Part shown: positions 59,869 through 64,000 of the stretch, piece by piece
How positions within the stretch are numbered: position 1 is the stretch's first letter
Layout of the letters: every line of letters begins with the position of its first letter
Origin: Saccharophagus sp. K07
Lineage (GTDB): Bacteria > Pseudomonadota > Gammaproteobacteria > Pseudomonadales > Cellvibrionaceae
DNA: 64,000 nt
NCBI RefSeq assembly: GCF_014336955.1
Contig: NZ_QRAI01000008.1
Span: 1-64,000 of the forward strand
Direction of reading: 5' to 3'
Notes under the pieces: generated by a model
The model's input: the letters and a program-made list of their open reading frames with translations, nothing else
What the model was told of the DNA's origin: nothing
The model's database searches: none
Position numbers and translations under genes: made by a program

Positions 59869-62277
59869 ATGAGTTTTGATGTAGCTCTTAGCGGGATTCG
59901 CGCAGCCTCCAATGATTTATCCATTACGGGTAATAACATTGCGAATGCGTCTACCACAGGGTTTAAAAGTTCGCGTGCGGAATTTGGGGATGTTTATGCA
60001 ACCTCCATCGGCGGCGCAGGCAGTAAATCGATCGGTAGCGGTGTACAGTTGCAGGACGTTTCGCAGCGTTTTTCGCAGGGTAATATCGCGTTTACCGAAA
60101 ATGAGCTGGACCTTGCGATCAGCGGCAACGGCTTTTTTATCGTTCGCCGTGACGGCGCACAATATTACACCCGCTCAGGTACTTTCGGGCTCGATCGCGA
60201 AGGTTACATCACCAGTAACACAGGTGCGCGCCTGCAAGGTTTTCCGGTAAACAGCCGCGGTCAGATCACCGGTATTCAAAGTGATATTCGCATCCAGGCC
60301 AGCAATTTGGCTCCGCGCGCGACAACCGCCGTGCAATCGACTTTGAATCTGGATGCATCCGAAACCGTGCTGCAAAGTACAGGAGTTCGCTTTACCACCG
60401 ATGGTAATGCGATCGGCGTTGCGCGAGTCGGTTTGGAAGATTCTACGCAAACCACTCATACCACCAACCAATTTACCTTGACTCCTCCCATCGACATGAC
60501 CGCTGGTGGGATTCAATTTAAGGTCGAATTAACCGGCAGTTCCGGCAATAACGGAACAGTGGAGGTTAATCTGGATCCTTCAACCGGCGCTCCTGCGCAA
60601 GTTCAGTCATTTAATGACTTGCGCACATTGGTGAGTGTCATTAATGCGCAGTTGTTCCATTCCAACTCGCCTATTGATGTCGTGGCTTCTGTTGTGCAAG
60701 ACGGTGCAGGATATCGTCTGTCATTTTCCAGTGTGCAAGAAGGTGAAAATTCGCAAATCCGTATTTTCGATACGTCTGCTTCGGCGGCGGCGTTGGATTT
60801 GCCGGCGCCTGGTGGCGAGGCTGTTTCAACTCCTGGTATTCCTGCAGCAAACAATGGATATCCACGGCAGTCGATTGATATTGTCGACGCCAAAGGCAAG
60901 GTGGTGACTTATACCTCCGCTGCCAATGCATCTGCAGCAGCCATAGCCGCTGAATTAAATGCAGTAACAGGTGTTACCGCAACCGCGACTACCACCATGA
61001 GATTCGTCAACAGCGAATTTGACAACGTCAGCGGCACTTTGCAGGTACAACTCAATGGCGTCACTTTATCGGCGCCAACTTTGGCGGGTTTGGAAGATGC
61101 CATTAATGCTTTGACAAATTCGACATTGCCTGGAATTACCGCGGAAATCGATGCGGCAACTGGCGATTTGGTGGTGCGATCTTCCGTCGGTGATGACCTG
61201 CGTGTTTCTGTTTTAGGTGGTGATCCTGCTACAGACAGCGTTGGCGTTTTGGGCGCACCTAATACGCCTATGGCGATTTTGCTGCCGGGCAGCGCTGATA
61301 ATACGGCCGTTGTGGGCGGTCAATTGGAAATTGTTTTGGCAGAAGGTTATTCCGCTGCTAACCCAACACCGCCTTCCATTGGTTTGTTTGGCGCATTTAC
61401 TGAGAACACCTTTACTGAGGTGGTTATCAATGCGTTTGATCCTGCGGATAAAAGCACCTATAACCATGCTACGTCGATGAGAATTTACGACAGCCTTGGT
61501 AATCCGCATGTAATGACCCAGTATTTTGTGCGTCAGGAGTATGATCCCAACGATCCGACGACAAGTCCGAACCACTGGATCATGTATGTACAGATCGATG
61601 GTCGTGATGTAGGCGATCCGGACACCACTTTGCCGCCGCCGGAAAATACGGTTCCTACACGTGCAGCATTCGATTTGTTCTTTAATCCGGACGGTTCGCT
61701 GAATCAGAATTTGTCTGATCCGGTTTTGATTTCCAACTGGACGCCAATGGATGAAGAGGGCAATCCGAACGGCGCCCTGGGGCCGCAAAACGTATTGTCA
61801 GGCGGCACTATGAATATTCCGGATCCACCGACCAGCTCGAATTTTGTGATCGACCTTGCCGGCACTACACAGTTCAGCAGTGTATTTTCCGTCAATGACG
61901 TCGACCAAAATGGTTACACCACCGGGCGTCTGTCTGGCTTGAATATCGACGATACCGGAATTATCTTCGCGCGCTTTACCAACGGTGAATCCATGGTATT
62001 AGGGCAGGTGATTTTGGCGAATTTCACCAACGCACAGGGGTTACAGCCGATCGGCGATTCCATGTGGGTGGAAAACTATGAATCCGGTCCGCCGAATGTG
62101 GGTACACCTGGCAGCGCGACTCTCGGAACCATTCAATCCGGAGCCTTGGAAGAATCGAACGTGGATTTGTCGGAAGAACTGGTGCGGTTGATTATCGCGC
62201 AGCGAAATTTCCAAGCCAGCGCCAAAACCATCGAAACAACCAACCAGATTACCCAGACCGTAATTAATCTGCGTTAA
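59869..62277 (+). CDS. flgE: Flagellar hook protein FlgE, unusually long
   Basis: This 802-aa hook subunit has the N-terminal axial motif ([40 protein letters not shown]) and the C-terminal motif ([40 protein letters not shown]). FlgE proteins of about 400-460 aa are usual; the extra length lies in the surface-exposed middle (about 150-600), rich in Asn, Thr, Ala and Gly. The ends show it is a true hook protein and not a fusion. Confidence 0.95.
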   Translation: MSFDVALSGIRAASNDLSITGNNIANASTTGFKSSRAEFGDVYATSIGGAGSKSIGSGVQLQDVSQRFSQGNIAFTENELDLAISGNGFFIVRRDGAQYYTRSGTFGLDREGYITSNTGARLQGFPVNSRGQITGIQSDIRIQASNLAPRATTAVQSTLNLDASETVLQSTGVRFTTDGNAIGVARVGLEDSTQTTHTTNQFTLTPPIDMTAGGIQFKVELTGSSGNNGTVEVNLDPSTGAPAQVQSFNDLRTLVSVINAQLFHSNSPIDVVASVVQDGAGYRLSFSSVQEGENSQIRIFDTSASAAALDLPAPGGEAVSTPGIPAANNGYPRQSIDIVDAKGKVVTYTSAANASAAAIAAELNAVTGVTATATTTMRFVNSEFDNVSGTLQVQLNGVTLSAPTLAGLEDAINALTNSTLPGITAEIDAATGDLVVRSSVGDDLRVSVLGGDPATDSVGVLGAPNTPMAILLPGSADNTAVVGGQLEIVLAEGYSAANPTPPSIGLFGAFTENTFTEVVINAFDPADKSTYNHATSMRIYDSLGNPHVMTQYFVRQEYDPNDPTTSPNHWIMYVQIDGRDVGDPDTTLPPPENTVPTRAAFDLFFNPDGSLNQNLSDPVLISNWTPMDEEGNPNGALGPQNVLSGGTMNIPDPPTSSNFVIDLAGTTQFSSVFSVNDVDQNGYTTGRLSGLNIDDTGIIFARFTNGESMVLGQVILANFTNAQGLQPIGDSMWVENYESGPPNVGTPGSATLGTIQSGALEESNVDLSEELVRLIIAQRNFQASAKTIETTNQITQTVINLR

Positions 62278-62296
62278 TCAATGATTTCCCTCGTAA

Positions 62297-62340
62297 CCCC
62301 CTCCTATCCTCCCCCTTATCAAGGGGAGGGTAGGGGTAGG
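62297..62340. repeat. C/G-rich intergenic hairpin repeat
   Basis: CCTCCCCCTTATCAAGGGGA GGGTAGGGGTAGGG folds as CCTCCCC/GGGGAGG. It is the fourth copy class of the intergenic repeat and lies between flgE and the flgF promoter. Confidence 0.65.
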
Positions 62341-62427
62341 GTTTTGTCTCTCTAAAATTCCCGCCCATGTCTTCCCTTGTAAAAGGCGAGAGTCCGCGTA
62401 ATTTGTTATATCCATAAAAATCCCTCT

Positions 62428-62443
62428 TGGCACCCCCTTTGCA
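62428..62443 (+). promoter_or_regulatory. Sigma54 promoter of flgF
   Basis: TGGCACCCCCTTTGCA is an exact match to TGGCAC-N5-TTGCA. It lies about 60 nt before the flgF ATG and makes flgFG a separate sigma54 unit. Confidence 0.93.
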
Positions 62444-62503
62444 AAATACCTAGCGAGACCGATTTGGGTCGCAATTTTTTGACGCTTTTTCTGCAGGTGT
62501 TTA

Positions 62504-63253
62504 ATGGACAAAGCTCTCTATATCGCAATGACGGGTGCCAAGCACAATATGCTTTCGCAGACCGCGCACGCGAATAATCTGGCAAACGTCAACACAACCG
62601 GATTTAAAGCGGATTTCGCGCAGGCTCGGGCTATGGCCGTGTACTACGGTGACGGTTTACCGACGCGCGCATACGCCTTATCAGAACGACCTGCGACGGA
62701 TTTTACGATCGGCAGTCTGCAGGAAACCGGTAAAGATCTGGATATTGCCATCGATGGCGAAGGGTTTATTGCCGTGCAGGACAGCGCCGGCAATGAAGCG
62801 TACACCCGCTCTGGTTCCCTCTATATCGACAGCGTAGGCGTGTTGCGAACCGGCAATGGTTTGCCGGTGCTCGGCAATGGCGGACCTATCGCGATTCCCG
62901 CAGCGGAGAAAATTGAGATCGGCTTGGACGGCAGCATCACCGTTATCCCACAAGGGCAGGGGCCTGAGGCGCCAGTAGTGGTTGATCGCATTCGTTTGGT
63001 CAATCCGAATATTGCCCAGATGACCAAAGGCGAAGATGGTTTATTTCGCGCACTGGATATCGAAGGGCCGCTGCCACCCAATGCAGAAGTTCGTCTGGTT
63101 TCGGGTTTTTTGGAAAACAGCAACGTCAACGCAATACATGAATTAACCAGTATGTTGTCGTTGGCACGGCAATATGAATTGCAGGTAAAAGTGATGAGTT
63201 CGTCGAAGGAAATGTCGGAAGCATCCGCTCGTTTACTGCAAATGAATTCTTGA
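62504..63253 (+). CDS. flgF: Flagellar proximal rod protein FlgF
   Basis: This 249-aa protein starts MDKALYIAMTGAKHNMLSQT and has AHANNLANVNTTGFKADFAQ. It contains DLDIAIDGEGFIAVQD, the FlgE/F/G family central motif. The C-terminal axial helix is FLENSNVNAIHELTSMLSLA RQYELQVKVM. Confidence 0.95.
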   Translation: MDKALYIAMTGAKHNMLSQTAHANNLANVNTTGFKADFAQARAMAVYYGDGLPTRAYALSERPATDFTIGSLQETGKDLDIAIDGEGFIAVQDSAGNEAYTRSGSLYIDSVGVLRTGNGLPVLGNGGPIAIPAAEKIEIGLDGSITVIPQGQGPEAPVVVDRIRLVNPNIAQMTKGEDGLFRALDIEGPLPPNAEVRLVSGFLENSNVNAIHELTSMLSLARQYELQVKVMSSSKEMSEASARLLQMNS

Positions 63254-63282
63254 TCGCCGTTTATTGAAATTTCGAGGTTGTT

Positions 63283-64000
63283 ATGCACGCAGCGCTTTAT
63301 GTCAGCAAAACCGGATTGTCCGCGCAGGATACTCAGCTCACCACTATCGCCAATAATTTGGCTAACGTGGGGACTGTGGGCTTTAAACGCGATCGCGCGG
63401 TATTTGAAGATTTGTTGTATCAAATTCAGCGTCAACCCGGCGCGCAATCCACTGAGGAAACGCAACTGCCTTCCGGTTTGCAACTGGGGACCGGCGTTCG
63501 TGTAGTGGGCACACAAAAACAATTTACCGAAGGCAATTTGCAGGTAACGGACAACGCGTTAGACGTAGCTGTAGATGGCCGCGGATTTCTGCAAATTCTC
63601 CGTCCCGATGGCACTATCGCTTATACACGCAACGGCCAGTTACATATGAATGCGGACGGTCAACTCGTCACTGCCGGCGGCTTGTTGTTGCAACCGGTGA
63701 TTGCCATTCCAGAAGACGCGCAATCCATCACCATTGGAACCGATGGAACTGTCAGCGTGGTAACGCCTGGTAATACGGAAGCGCAAGTGGTTGGCAATAT
63801 TCAGGTGGCGGATTTTATCAACCCCGGTGGTTTGCAAGCCATTGGTGCCAACTTGTTTTTGGAAACCGCTTCCAGTGGCAATCCGATTTTGGGTACACCT
63901 GGTGAAGACGGTTTGGGGCAGCTGGTGCAAGGCGCACTGGAAAATTCCAATGTGGATATAGTGGAAGAAATGGTGAATATGATCACCACACAACGCGCTT
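63283..64000 (+). CDS. flgG: Flagellar distal rod protein FlgG, truncated by the window end
   Basis: The ATG at 63283 has GAGGTTGTT upstream. About 239 codons are in the window: MHAALYVSKTGLSAQDTQLT, NNLANVGTVGFKRDRAVFED, DLAVDGRGF-like ALDVAVDGRGFLQIL, and the start of the C-terminal motif (GALENSNVDIVEEMVNMITT QRA). The last about 20 residues lie beyond 64000. Confidence 0.95.
   Translation, partial: MHAALYVSKTGLSAQDTQLTTIANNLANVGTVGFKRDRAVFEDLLYQIQRQPGAQSTEETQLPSGLQLGTGVRVVGTQKQFTEGNLQVTDNALDVAVDGRGFLQILRPDGTIAYTRNGQLHMNADGQLVTAGGLLLQPVIAIPEDAQSITIGTDGTVSVVTPGNTEAQVVGNIQVADFINPGGLQAIGANLFLETASSGNPILGTPGEDGLGQLVQGALENSNVDIVEEMVNMITTQRA

Overview
The window reads as a chromosomal segment of a motile, carbohydrate- and peptide-using gammaproteobacterium. 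A Cellvibrio-like or other Cellvibrionaceae member fits best: there is a secreted lipoprotein with a long poly-serine linker joining a GH43 domain to a ricin-type CBM13, gammaproteobacterial minCDE and flgBCDEFG orders, and short intergenic C/G-rich hairpin repeats. This placement is inference from family content, not from a marker gene.

Layout. 1-2.2 kb: decayed DNA with a broken IS3-family element. 2.2-8.3 kb: GH43-CBM13 lipoprotein, fumC, acnA. 8.4-13.2 kb: an MFS permease, then a marR-emrA-emrB efflux operon with a palindromic operator. 13.3-15.3 kb: a two-gene radical-SAM/DNA-metabolism cassette with a LexA (SOS) box. 15.5-17.9 kb: a GT4 glycosyltransferase, a DUF72 protein and an orphan ParD-like antitoxin. 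18.0-35.5 kb: a large minus-strand type III-A CRISPR-Cas island. 35.7-42.9 kb: a peptide-type ABC uptake operon containing an outer-membrane porin gene. 43.1-47.1 kb: a divergent hybrid histidine kinase and NtrC-type regulator. 47.2-49.6 kb: a PepSY protein and an OmpR/EnvZ-type pair. 49.6-53.2 kb: minCDE, hpf, rsmE, tRNA-Arg(CCT). 53.3-64 kb: a GT2 enzyme, then flagellar and chemotaxis genes (flgN, flgM, flgA, cheV, cheR, flgBCDEF and a truncated flgG).

The CRISPR island is the most interesting part. Reading down the minus strand it encodes an NE0113-family CARF protein, Cas10 (HD and GGDD both intact), Csm2, Csm3, a Csm4 and a Csm5 with an extra coiled-coil tail. Then come an unknown 81-aa protein, a CARF-adenosine deaminase (Cad1), a Phd/PIN toxin-antitoxin pair whose PIN protein lacks its first catalytic Asp, Cas6, a Can2/Card1-type CARF nuclease, and an 18-repeat array. 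A second operon follows: Csx16, Cas2, Cas1, a shortened Cas1 paralogue that has lost catalytic residues, a second Cas2, and a one-spacer array whose repeat differs by compensatory stem changes. Both operons start behind the same palindrome. A 26-codon stub that looks like the start of a lost CARF gene lies just before the 81-aa gene. The layout predicts a cyclic-oligoadenylate response with both a nuclease and a deaminase output and two possible off-switch proteins.

Regulatory logic is also readable elsewhere. The uptake operon has a sigma54 promoter plus a 35-bp upstream palindrome, facing the genes for an NtrC-type two-component system. flgM has a consensus-like sigma28 promoter, flgB and flgF have sigma54 promoters, and four 20-bp direct repeats of sigma54-like boxes lie between flgA and cheV. 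All calls were made by reading sequence and recognising families; no database search was run.
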